Source: Comamonadaceae bacterium
Lineage (GTDB): Bacteria > Pseudomonadota > Gammaproteobacteria > Burkholderiales > Burkholderiaceae_C
Assembly (NCBI GenBank): GCA_947458415.1
Contig: CANGZG010000032.1
Coordinates: 1-17,622, forward strand
DNA: 17,622 nt
Reading direction: 5' to 3'
The position numbers were made by a program, and so were the translations under genes. Under the pieces are notes generated by a model. The model saw nothing but the letters and a program-made list of their open reading frames with translations. It ran no database searches and was not told where the DNA came from. Shown in pieces: positions 7,675 to 14,649 of the stretch. The stretch's first letter is position 1. Each line of letters begins with the position of its first letter.

Positions 7675-8162
7675 CAGTTCAACGACATGACCACCGCGTC
7701 TTCGCGCAGGCCGTGGTGCACCGGGTAATAACCGGGGCGCACGCCGTCGGTGACAAACCCGCTGGTCAGGTACAAATCAATCGCGCGTTGGTTGCTGGCA
7801 CGCACTTCCAGCCAGATGCTGTGCACCCCGCGAGACACGCTCCAATCACGCAAATAACGCATCATGGCCTGCGCCAAGCCTTGGCGTTGGTGCGCGGATG
7901 CCACGGTGAAGTTGAGCAAATGCACTTCATCAGCGCCACGCATGGCGACGAAATAACACAGCACGTCTGCGTCATCGAACCAGACGGGCATGTGGTAGCC
8001 ACTGATGATGGAGTCGGCAAAATTTCCCATCAGCCAAGGGTGTGAGTAAGCGCCTTGTTCAACTTGGATGATGTCGGCCAACATGTCTTGTGTCATGTCG
8101 CGCGGTGCTGGCAAGCTGCCGTCATCCGTCAAAGCGCCATGGGATTTGCGAAACAGTTTCAT
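7671..8162 (-). CDS. rimI: Ribosomal protein S18-alanine N-acetyltransferase
   Basis: RimI is a GNAT acetyltransferase that moves an acetyl group from acetyl-CoA to the N-terminal alanine of ribosomal protein S18. The acetyl-CoA pyrophosphate loop is HQRQGLAQAM at 91-100. E119 and Y131 are spaced 12 apart, exactly as the catalytic Glu103 and Tyr115 of the E. coli enzyme, within LEVRASNQRAIDLY and followed by the typical SGF. The product has 163 residues, about 15 more than E. coli RimI, because of an N-terminal extension of about 20 residues. The ATG at 8160-8162 overlaps the tsaB stop as ATGA, so translation is probably coupled. tsaB-rimI adjacency is common in bacteria and supports both calls. 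Confidence 0.93.
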   Translation of the reverse strand: MKLFRKSHGALTDDGSLPAPRDMTQDMLADIIQVEQGAYSHPWLMGNFADSIISGYHMPVWFDDADVLCYFVAMRGADEVHLLNFTVASAHQRQGLAQAMMRYLRDWSVSRGVHSIWLEVRASNQRAIDLYLTSGFVTDGVRPGYYPVHHGLREDAVVMSLNW

Positions 8163-8866
8163 GCGCGGGCCGCCTGGTCTGCCAGTCGCTCTGCCGTGGT
8201 GCGGGCCACATCGTCACGCACATACACCGGCATGGCGTGTTGCGGTTCTATCGATTCACCACGCTGCCAAGCACGGGCAGCCAAGACCAACATGGCACGG
8301 GCATCGGGCCACATGGTCAGGGGTTCAGCGCCACAGGCATTCACCAAAGCTTGCAAATGGGCGGCATGCACCGCCATCGCATTGCCTGCCAGCAGCATCG
8401 GCAAGCCGTGCCAAGCATCGGGGCAAGCCCATGCGTTTGGCTGACACAAAGCCGGTTCGCTGACCACGCGCCAATCTTCGCCGAAGCGTTCATAGGCCGC
8501 GGCGTAAACCTGTCCCATGCGCGCGTCCAACATGGCGATCACCCGCGTGTGTTCCATGGGTGTGGCTTGGGCCAAGCAAAGCAAAGTGTCTGTCGGCAGC
8601 AACCGCAAACCCAGACCCAAAGCCAGCCCTTGGGCAACCGAGCAAGCCGTGCGCAACCCGGTGAATGCGCCCGGACCACGCCCAAAGGCAATGGCGTGCA
8701 ATGCAGCCATGGGCAGCTCGGCTTGTGCCAACAACGCCAGCACCGCGTCAATCAAACCGGATGACGCTTGCGCGCCAGCCAGACCTTGGTGTGAGAACAC
8801 ACGCTCGCCGTGTTGTAACGCCAAGGACATGCGCTCGGTGCTGGTGTCAATCGCCAACAAATTCAT
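8159..8866 (-). CDS. tsaB: tRNA threonylcarbamoyladenosine biosynthesis protein TsaB
   Basis: TsaB is the non-catalytic partner that binds TsaD in the complex transferring threonylcarbamoyl to A37 of ANN-decoding tRNAs (t6A). It has an ASKHA fold beginning MNLLAIDTSTERMSLAL and the hallmark FGRGPGAFTGLR at 61-72. The length of 235 residues matches the usual 230 or so. The frame stays open far upstream through the whole EamA gene, but homology begins at the ATG 8864-8866, which makes an ATGA overlap with the EamA stop and fixes the start. The 3' end overlaps rimI by the same four bases. The pathway's first enzyme, Sua5/TsaC, is encoded 3 kb away at 11872-12864 in another cluster. Confidence 0.95.
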   Translation of the reverse strand: MNLLAIDTSTERMSLALQHGERVFSHQGLAGAQASSGLIDAVLALLAQAELPMAALHAIAFGRGPGAFTGLRTACSVAQGLALGLGLRLLPTDTLLCLAQATPMEHTRVIAMLDARMGQVYAAAYERFGEDWRVVSEPALCQPNAWACPDAWHGLPMLLAGNAMAVHAAHLQALVNACGAEPLTMWPDARAMLVLAARAWQRGESIEPQHAMPVYVRDDVARTTAERLADQAARA

Positions 8867-9837
8867 GTGGTCGGCTTCCACAACACAGGCCGAGCCGGTT
8901 GCACGCCAAACACAATGCCCACGGTGACCAGCGACAAGCCCAGCAACACTTGCCAGCCCAACGGTTCCCCGAGAAAAAACACCGCACCCAAGGCGGACAG
9001 GCCGGGAACCAAGGCGGTCAACATGGTCGAGCGCACGGGGCCGTAGGCGCGGATCATCAGCGTGAAACTGATGCCGGACAACACCACCGAACCGCCGCCT
9101 TGGAACAAAGCTTGCCAGACCACTTCTTGCCAAGGCGCTGTCAACAAATGCGTCTGCAACCAACCCATGCCGCACAGCAAGGCATACAAGGGCACAAACG
9201 TGACAAACGCAAAGCACGTGATGGCCATGGTGGCGGGCACAGCTTGCAATTGGTAGCGTCGGCTCAAGACACTGTAAGTGGACCAACACGCGCTCGCGCC
9301 CATGAACAGCAAGTCGCCGATCCACACCGTGCCGCCATCGAACGCATGCCTCAAACTGCTGCCACCCACCAGCAAATCGCCCGACACAATCATGGCCAAA
9401 CCGATCAGCCGGTAACCGTGCAGACGTTCGCCCAACAAAAACACCGCCAGCACGCTGGTCCACAAGGGCAAACTGCCCGGCATCAGCACCGAACCGTGCG
9501 CGGCGGGTGCATAAAAGAAACCGCTGTAAGCCAACACCGCATAAGCAAAGCCACCAAAAAACCCAGTCACCACGGTGGTGCGCCAAGGCAGTGGAGACAA
9601 ACCGCCAAACGATCCTGTGTGAGGATGTTCGCGGCGTTGTTGCCGCACCATCCACCAAGACCAAGGCAACAAGATGACGCTGGCGCCCACGATGCGTGCC
9701 CAAGTGATGTCCAGCGGCAGCAAGCTGTGCTGGGCAGAGGCACGCGCGATGATGATGAACGCGGTCCAAATGGTGACCGTGACCAGCGCCGCCCACAAAC
9801 CGCTGCGAGGGGAATGGCCACTGAGCAGCTGTTTCAT
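8863..9837 (-). CDS. EamA/DMT-family membrane transporter
   Basis: The 324-residue protein is an inner-membrane permease with about ten predicted helices in two EamA repeats. The first repeat runs from ALVTVTIWTAFIIIARAS to the SVLMPGSLPLWTSVLAVFLL segment. The second runs from TVWIGDLLFMGASACWSTYS to STMLTALVPGLSALGAVFFL with the canonical GEPLGW after it. It ends in a short tail. The substrate is unknown. It shares only the family fold with the EamA protein at 1411-2316, so I see no local duplication. The start is uncertain: ATG 9835-9837 (MKQLL) is used here, and ATG 9847-9849 would add four residues. It is the first gene of the tsaB-rimI-glycosylase-pyrF run, joined to tsaB by an ATGA overlap, and diverges from dacB across about 58 bases. 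Confidence 0.86.
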   Translation of the reverse strand: MKQLLSGHSPRSGLWAALVTVTIWTAFIIIARASAQHSLLPLDITWARIVGASVILLPWSWWMVRQQRREHPHTGSFGGLSPLPWRTTVVTGFFGGFAYAVLAYSGFFYAPAAHGSVLMPGSLPLWTSVLAVFLLGERLHGYRLIGLAMIVSGDLLVGGSSLRHAFDGGTVWIGDLLFMGASACWSTYSVLSRRYQLQAVPATMAITCFAFVTFVPLYALLCGMGWLQTHLLTAPWQEVVWQALFQGGGSVVLSGISFTLMIRAYGPVRSTMLTALVPGLSALGAVFFLGEPLGWQVLLGLSLVTVGIVFGVQPARPVLWKPTT

Positions 9838-9883
9838 GAAAGATTGCATCCATGCATTATCTGTGCTGAGGGGCCGTCCGTTT

Positions 9884-9889
9884 GATAAT
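9884..9889 (+). promoter_or_regulatory. Candidate -10 element (GATAAT) directly before dacB
   Basis: GATAAT matches five of six bases of the sigma-70 -10 consensus and ends six bases before the dacB ATG. A transcript from it would begin at about the start codon itself. The matching -35 position (9861-9866, CTGTGC) is poor, so the call is tentative. Confidence 0.35.
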
Positions 9890-9895
9890 CGGCGC

Positions 9896-11314
9896 ATGAG
9901 ACCGCGTTTGTTCAGCCACTTGTTGCCCCTCCTGCTGCTGGGCTTGTGCGCGGGCCCGGTGCATTCGCAAGCGACCCATGCATTGCCGCCGAGCGTGCAA
10001 GAGGCCATGAAAAGCGCAAGGCTGCCGTTGGACGCACTGAGTGTGGTGGTCTGGCCAGTGCAAGCCGACAGCGCGCGACTGGCGTATTTGGCGGAACTGC
10101 CGCGCAACCCGGCCTCGCTGATGAAATTGGTCACCACCACGGCTGCGCTTGACATGCTCGGGCCAGCATTCACTTGGCGCACCCCGGTCTTCATGGAGGG
10201 ACAGTTGAGCGATGGCGTGCTCCAAGGCAACCTGTATTTGCAAGGCAGCGGCGACCCGCGCTTGGGGGTTGAGCAACTGTGGTTGTTGATGCGACGCATA
10301 CAAGCCTTGGGCATACGCCAGATCCAAGGCGACATCGTGCTGGACCGCAGCCTGTTCAGCATGCCAACGCCAGACCCCGGCAGTTTTGACGGCGAGCCCT
10401 TGCGACCGTACAACGCCACGCCGGACGCATTGCTGATCAACTTCAAATCCTTGCGCTTGCAGTTTGTCCCGGACCCGGCTCACCAAGTGGCCAGGGTTCA
10501 CATCGAGCCCCCGCTTGCGGGTTTGGCATGGCCGACCACCGTGCCCTTAGACAACGCAGATTGCAGCGATTACCGTGGCGGTTTGAAAGCCGATTTTCAG
10601 CAGCCGTTGTACATCAGTTTCGCGGGCACTTACCCCCAGTCCTGTGGCGAAAAAACCTGGTCTGTGGCTTACATCGACCCCGCGCAATTTGCGGCGCGAG
10701 CCGTCCATGGCATGTGGTTGCAGCTCGGTGGACAACTCAACGGGGCCGTGCGCGATGGGCTGGTTCCTGCTGGCGCCCAACCCGTGTTGCTGCATGAATC
10801 GCCCACGCTGGCCGAGGTGGTGCGCGACATCAACAAATTCAGCAACAACGTGATGGCGGACCAGTTGTTCTTGACGCTGGGCGCGCAACAACGTGGCCGC
10901 GGCCACGCGACCGAGGCCGCTGAAGTGGTACACACTTGGTGGCGCGAGCGCTTGCCGTTGGCGTCAGCACCGGGCTTGGACAAAGGCTCTGGTTTGAGCC
11001 GCGACGCCCGTGTCAGCGCACAGTCTTTGGCCGCCTTGTTGCAATGGGCTTGGGCGCAAGGCTTCATGCCTGAATTGGTGTCGTCCTTGCCGATCACCGG
11101 CGTGGACGGCACCCTCAAGCGCAGCAAAAGCACTGCCCTGGCCCATTTGAAAACCGGCAGCTTGCGCGATGTGATGGGCATCGCGGGTTATGTCGATGCC
11201 GCGAACGGTCAGCGCCATGTGTTGGTGGCCATCGTCAACCATGCGCATGCCAACCAAGCCCGTCCGGTGATGGACGCGTTGATCGATTGGACCGCAGGCA
11301 AAGACAACCGATAA
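9896..11314 (+). CDS. dacB: D-alanyl-D-alanine carboxypeptidase/endopeptidase (PBP4 type)
   Basis: DacB is a periplasmic class C penicillin-binding protein that trims pentapeptides and cuts peptide cross-links during murein turnover. All three active-site motifs are present: S74-L-M-K77 with the acylated serine, S316-N-N318, and K419-T-G421. The long insertion between the first two motifs (about 240 residues) is typical of PBP4, and 472 residues matches E. coli PBP4 (477 before processing). A Sec signal peptide is clear: MRPR, a leucine-rich core LLPLLLLGLC, and a likely cut near HSQA-THA around residue 26. The ATG at 9896 has no Shine-Dalgarno and sits just after a GATAAT hexamer, so translation may be leaderless. 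The frame is open further upstream but without signal-peptide features. It diverges from the EamA gene and is followed 74 bases later by a lipoprotein gene. Confidence 0.96.
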   Translation: MRPRLFSHLLPLLLLGLCAGPVHSQATHALPPSVQEAMKSARLPLDALSVVVWPVQADSARLAYLAELPRNPASLMKLVTTTAALDMLGPAFTWRTPVFMEGQLSDGVLQGNLYLQGSGDPRLGVEQLWLLMRRIQALGIRQIQGDIVLDRSLFSMPTPDPGSFDGEPLRPYNATPDALLINFKSLRLQFVPDPAHQVARVHIEPPLAGLAWPTTVPLDNADCSDYRGGLKADFQQPLYISFAGTYPQSCGEKTWSVAYIDPAQFAARAVHGMWLQLGGQLNGAVRDGLVPAGAQPVLLHESPTLAEVVRDINKFSNNVMADQLFLTLGAQQRGRGHATEAAEVVHTWWRERLPLASAPGLDKGSGLSRDARVSAQSLAALLQWAWAQGFMPELVSSLPITGVDGTLKRSKSTALAHLKTGSLRDVMGIAGYVDAANGQRHVLVAIVNHAHANQARPVMDALIDWTAGKDNR

Positions 11315-11388
11315 AAACGATTCATTCAACAAAAACGCGACTCAAATTCCACAAAAATCTCATCGTTGAAATTGACCGATGACCGGAC

Positions 11389-11853
11389 ATGAACAGTAAG
11401 CGATGGATGGCAGGCTGGTTCGCTGCCAGTGTGCTGTGGGGCTTGGAGGGCTGCAGCCGTTTAACGCCACAAGCGCCCAGCACTGATGGGGTGGACACCC
11501 AAACCGTGTGGCACACGATCGCGCTGACACCCGAGGGCGTGCATTACGGCGTGGACCTTGACGGCATGTCGCGCAATGGACCGATCCGAACCGTTTGGCT
11601 GCAAAAACGCTCAGCCAACAGCCCGTACCTGTATGACAAATGGCAAGTCAACTTGCACTGTGCCGACGGGCAGTGGATGTGGTTGTTGCGCACTGTGGTG
11701 GAAAACAACCAAGTCAAAGCGATTGAGCATGATGTGACATTCGGTTGGAGCGGCGAATGGCTGAAAAAGCCCAAGCTGCAGCCTTGGGTGCCTGTGGCTG
11801 CTGGCAGCAAAGAAGACATGGTGCTGAAAAAAGTGTGTGCGTACAAGCGTTAA
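11389..11853 (+). CDS. Putative lipoprotein, surface-adhesin-E-like
   Basis: The 154-residue protein starts with a signal sequence (MNSKRWMAGWFAASVLWGL) ending in LEGC, so Cys22 would be the lipidated residue of a lipoprotein; Glu before Gly makes the lipobox imperfect. The mature part has the pattern I associate with the surface-adhesin protein E family: a start near VWHTIALTPEGVHYGVDLDGMSR, central strands with RTVWLQKR and WQVNLHCADGQWMW, and an end PWVPVAAGSKEDMVLKKVCAY. The two cysteines of the mature chain (in LHCADG and VCAY) could form a disulfide. The family link is from pattern memory and is moderate. Adhesion itself is not shown, and many family members are simply uncharacterised envelope proteins. 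It follows dacB on the same strand and converges on the Sua5 gene across 18 bases. Confidence 0.75.
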   Translation: MNSKRWMAGWFAASVLWGLEGCSRLTPQAPSTDGVDTQTVWHTIALTPEGVHYGVDLDGMSRNGPIRTVWLQKRSANSPYLYDKWQVNLHCADGQWMWLLRTVVENNQVKAIEHDVTFGWSGEWLKKPKLQPWVPVAAGSKEDMVLKKVCAYKR

Positions 11854-11871
11854 GAAACGCTGTTCAAGGGC

Positions 11872-12864
11872 TCAAACCGATGCGCTGCTGGCGCGTTGCA
11901 AACGGTCGCGAACGCCGTCCCAAGCCTCGTCTTCAGGCGGCGCCTCTGCCCAAATATGCGCCACACCCAACGCATCGAGTTCACGCAGTTGAGCGAACAA
12001 GGCGTGGGCGCATTCCGCTGCATTCGCCGGCATGGCACGCCAATGCACTTGCGCGGGCAAGCTCACGGGCGAGCGCGACCACACCGCCAAACTGCCCGCG
12101 CACGAGGGAGCGAGTCGCCCGATGTCTTGGAGTGAAAGCAAGCGCAGGCGCGCGCGCGGCGCGTAATGCGAAGCCAACATGCCGGGCGCGGCGCTCACCG
12201 GCGTGGATGGTTTGGCGGGTGCGCGTTGAACCGTTCTTCCTGCCACGGCAGACAACTGCGCGGCACTCAACATGCCCGGGCGCAACAACCATGGCGTGTC
12301 TTGACTGACATCGACAATGGTGGATTCAATGCCGACTTGGCAAGCGCCGCCATCGAGCACCGTCAAATGGGGGAAGGCCTCGCGCACATGTTCAGCGGTG
12401 GTGGGCGAGACTTTGCCAAACAGGTTGGCGCTGGGGGCGGCCACCCCTTTGACGCCTTGTTGCCAAGCGCGTTGCAACACTTTCAACGCCAGCGGGTGTG
12501 ACGGGCAGCGCAATGCAATCGTGGGATGCCCACCCGCCGCGACATCGGCCACACCTTGGCGCCGTTTCACAATCAAGGTGAGCGGCCCGGGCCAACAGGC
12601 CTGCATCAACGCTTGCGCATGAGCGGGCACGTCAGCGGCAAACCAAGTCACTTGGTCCATGGACGCGACATGCACGATCAACGGGTGGTCTGGTGGCCGT
12701 CCTTTGGCGTCGAAAATGGCCGCCACGGCATGTGGTTGCAAGGCGTCGGCAGCCAAGCCGTAAACCGTTTCTGTGGGCAGACCCAACAACTCGCCACGCG
12801 CCAATGTCTGCGCGGCCAGCGCAATGTCCTCATCGTTGTCGCCCAGCATTCGTCCCGGGTTCAC
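11872..12864 (-). CDS. L-threonylcarbamoyladenylate synthase, Sua5 type (two-domain)
   Basis: This enzyme makes threonylcarbamoyl-AMP from threonine, bicarbonate and ATP, the first step of tRNA t6A synthesis. The YrdC-like domain shows LPTETVYGLAAD at 29-40, KGRPPDHPL at 54-62 and the nucleotide-binding VAAPSANLFGKVSPTTAEHV. The linker APGMLASHYAP and a roughly 110-residue C-terminal Sua5 domain show that this is the long Sua5 form, not short TsaC. The product is 330 residues. The start chosen is GTG 12862-12864, which forms a GTGA overlap with the purK stop; the ATG at 12847-12849, five codons in, is the alternative. The frame continues upstream inside purK but that part is a shadow. The gene ends the purE-purK run. 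TsaB of the same pathway is at 8159-8866. Confidence 0.94.
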   Translation of the reverse strand: MNPGRMLGDNDEDIALAAQTLARGELLGLPTETVYGLAADALQPHAVAAIFDAKGRPPDHPLIVHVASMDQVTWFAADVPAHAQALMQACWPGPLTLIVKRRQGVADVAAGGHPTIALRCPSHPLALKVLQRAWQQGVKGVAAPSANLFGKVSPTTAEHVREAFPHLTVLDGGACQVGIESTIVDVSQDTPWLLRPGMLSAAQLSAVAGRTVQRAPAKPSTPVSAAPGMLASHYAPRARLRLLSLQDIGRLAPSCAGSLAVWSRSPVSLPAQVHWRAMPANAAECAHALFAQLRELDALGVAHIWAEAPPEDEAWDGVRDRLQRASSASV

Positions 12865-14051
12865 GCGGGTATTCCCAGCAAGGCAGCCGCTTTGGCACTG
12901 ACATGCCGGGCTGCTTCGATGTCCTGGGCGGTGATGGTCACATGACCCATTTTGCGGCCATGGCGGGCCTCGGTTTTGCCATACAAATGCAAATGCACCC
13001 CGGGCAACGCCAATAACGCAGCCCAATCAGGCGAGCGCTCTGTGCCATCACGCCACCACAGGTCGCCCAACAGATTGAGCATGACACAGGGGCTGTGCAA
13101 GCGCGGTGGGCACAAGGGCAAGCCTGCCATGCACCGCACTTGCAATTCAAATTGCGACACGTCACAACTGTCGATGCTGTGGTGTCCGCTGTTGTGGGGT
13201 CTGGGTGCGATTTCATTCACCACCAATGGGCCCAAGGCTGTTTTTTCAGGGCCGTCTTGCAGCAGAAAAAATTCCACGCACAACACGCCCACGTAATCGA
13301 GTTCACGGGCGATTTGGGTGGCTGCGTCGATCGCATGTTGTTGGGTGGCGACCGGCAAAGACTGTTCATGCACCTCGGTGACCGCGAGGATGCCATCGCG
13401 GTGCTGGTTCATTTGCAGTGGCAAATGCACACATTGACCGTCATGCCCACGCGCGAGCACCACCGAGCATTCGGCGGCCAGTGGCAAGCGTTTTTCAAGG
13501 ATGCACACCACACTTGGGTTGCCGTTTTGCAATTGCGCGAAAGCACCGGGCAGTTCTGCGCGCGAAGGGACCCGGATTTGGCCTTTGCCGTCATAGCCTA
13601 ATCGGGTGGTTTTCAAAATGCCGGGCAGCAGCTCGTCAGGCACATCGGCCAAGGCCTTCGCATCTGCCAACACGCGGTGCGGCGCCACAGGCACACCGCA
13701 ACGCACAAAATGCGCTTTCTCCGCCGCGCGGTCTTGCGCGACTTCAACCGCGGCAGGGCCTGGCGAGACCGGCAGCTGCTGTTGCAATTGCGCCAAAGCA
13801 GCCGCCGGCACGTTTTCAAATTCAGTGGTGATCGCTTGACATGCTTGCGCCATGCGCGCGAGTCCTTGCGGGTCAAGGTAAGCGCTTTGCACATGCACAT
13901 GGCTGATCAGACCGGCCGGGCTGTGCGGGTCAGGGTCGAGTACCGCGGTGCGATAGCCCAAAGATTGCGCCGCGTGAGACCACATGCGCGCCAGTTGGCC
14001 GCCGCCGAGTACACCCAGCGTGGCGCCGGGTTGCAATGGGCGTCGGGTCAT
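12861..14051 (-). CDS. purK: N5-carboxyaminoimidazole ribonucleotide synthase
   Basis: PurK carboxylates AIR to N5-CAIR with ATP and bicarbonate. The 396-residue protein has the three parts of an ATP-grasp enzyme. The N-terminal pre-ATP-grasp domain has the glycine-rich GVLGGGQLARM at 13-23 and DPDPHSPAG. The central ATP-grasp has the segment TEFENVPAAAL, GYDGKGQ and VLCVEFFLL. VNEIAPRPHNSGHHSIDSC forms the carboxylate- and metal-binding region. The C-terminal domain ends with YGKTEARHGRKMGHVT. The ATG at 14049-14051 overlaps the purE stop as ATGA, and the stop overlaps the Sua5 GTG by four bases, so the three genes look translationally coupled. Confidence 0.97.
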   Translation of the reverse strand: MTRRPLQPGATLGVLGGGQLARMWSHAAQSLGYRTAVLDPDPHSPAGLISHVHVQSAYLDPQGLARMAQACQAITTEFENVPAAALAQLQQQLPVSPGPAAVEVAQDRAAEKAHFVRCGVPVAPHRVLADAKALADVPDELLPGILKTTRLGYDGKGQIRVPSRAELPGAFAQLQNGNPSVVCILEKRLPLAAECSVVLARGHDGQCVHLPLQMNQHRDGILAVTEVHEQSLPVATQQHAIDAATQIARELDYVGVLCVEFFLLQDGPEKTALGPLVVNEIAPRPHNSGHHSIDSCDVSQFELQVRCMAGLPLCPPRLHSPCVMLNLLGDLWWRDGTERSPDWAALLALPGVHLHLYGKTEARHGRKMGHVTITAQDIEAARHVSAKAAALLGIPA

Positions 14052-14542
14052 GCCGATGGCGGCAGTGTCATTTGCCGTGCTGCTTGGGTTTGCTGTTGAC
14101 GATAGCTGTGCAAGGCTGCTTGTAAATGGGGGTGCTGCAATGCCAACATGGCCACGGCGAACAGCGCGGCATTGGCGGCGCCTGCCGCACCGATGGCAAA
14201 GGTCGCCACCGGAATGCCTTTGGGCATTTGCACGATGCTGTGCAGTGAATCAACCCCTTGCAAATGCTTGCTCGCCACCGGCACGCCCAACACCGGCACC
14301 GTGGTTTTGGCGGCCAGCATGCCTGGCAAATGGGCTGCCCCACCCGCGCCCGCAATGATGGCTTGCAGACCACGCGATTGCGCCGAAGCTGCGTAGTCGA
14401 ACATGTCGTCCGGCATGCGGTGAGCAGACACCACGCGGGTTTCGTGCGCGACGCCAAACGATTGCAACAGTTCGACAGCGTGTTGCATGGTGTCCCAGTC
14501 TGAGCTGGAGCCCATGACAACACCGACAAGAATAGAGGCCAT
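14048..14542 (-). CDS. purE: N5-carboxyaminoimidazole ribonucleotide mutase
   Basis: PurE moves the carboxyl group of N5-CAIR to give CAIR, the step after PurK. This is the class I bacterial form, normally an octamer. Diagnostic motifs are MGSSSDW at 10-16, SAHRMPD at 39-45 with the catalytic His41, and the loop IIAGAGGAAHLPGMLA followed by VPVLGVPV. The length of 164 residues is standard. The ATG at 14540-14542 has no visible Shine-Dalgarno. It is first of the purE-purK-Sua5 run and diverges from the cnoX-like gene across a 107-base gap that contains a 13-base perfect dyad (14551-14563). Confidence 0.98.
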   Translation of the reverse strand: MASILVGVVMGSSSDWDTMQHAVELLQSFGVAHETRVVSAHRMPDDMFDYAASAQSRGLQAIIAGAGGAAHLPGMLAAKTTVPVLGVPVASKHLQGVDSLHSIVQMPKGIPVATFAIGAAGAANAALFAVAMLALQHPHLQAALHSYRQQQTQAARQMTLPPSA

Positions 14543-14550
14543 GATGTGGG

Positions 14551-14563
14551 GCAGTTGAACTGC
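14551..14563. repeat. 13-base perfect dyad in the purE/cnoX divergent gap
   Basis: GCAGTT and AACTGC flank a single central G (GCAGTTGAACTGC), nine bases before the purE start. A one-base loop makes it unlikely as an RNA hairpin; a protein-binding site is more plausible. It does not resemble the E. coli PurR box (core CGCAAACGTTTGC). Confidence 0.4.
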
Positions 14564-14649
14564 GGGTAAGCTAACGGTTGAACGACGTGCTGGCCATGTA
14601 CGCCCTGCACGGTAGAGTGATTGATTTTATTCCTGCGGACCTGACACCC

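Noticed and set aside
1411..9837. The two EamA transporters as a local duplication
   Set aside because: They share only family-level features, differ in length and loops, and lie in unrelated contexts.
8867..9853. About 330 extra open codons upstream of tsaB in the same frame
   Set aside because: They lie over the EamA gene in another frame, the peptide is His/Arg/Cys-rich without domain features, and TsaB homology begins exactly at the ATG with an ATGA overlap.
8665..9885. Plus-strand open frame of 406 codons
   Set aside because: It is antisense to tsaB and the EamA gene, its Gln/His/Arg-rich composition is that of a shadow frame, and it has no recognisable domain.
9674..9895. N-terminal extension of dacB
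   Set aside because: It is antisense to the EamA gene and would bury the clear signal peptide that starts at 9896.
12865..13026. N-terminal extension of the Sua5-type synthase
   Set aside because: It overlaps purK in another frame, and YrdC-domain homology starts just after the GTG at 12862-12864.
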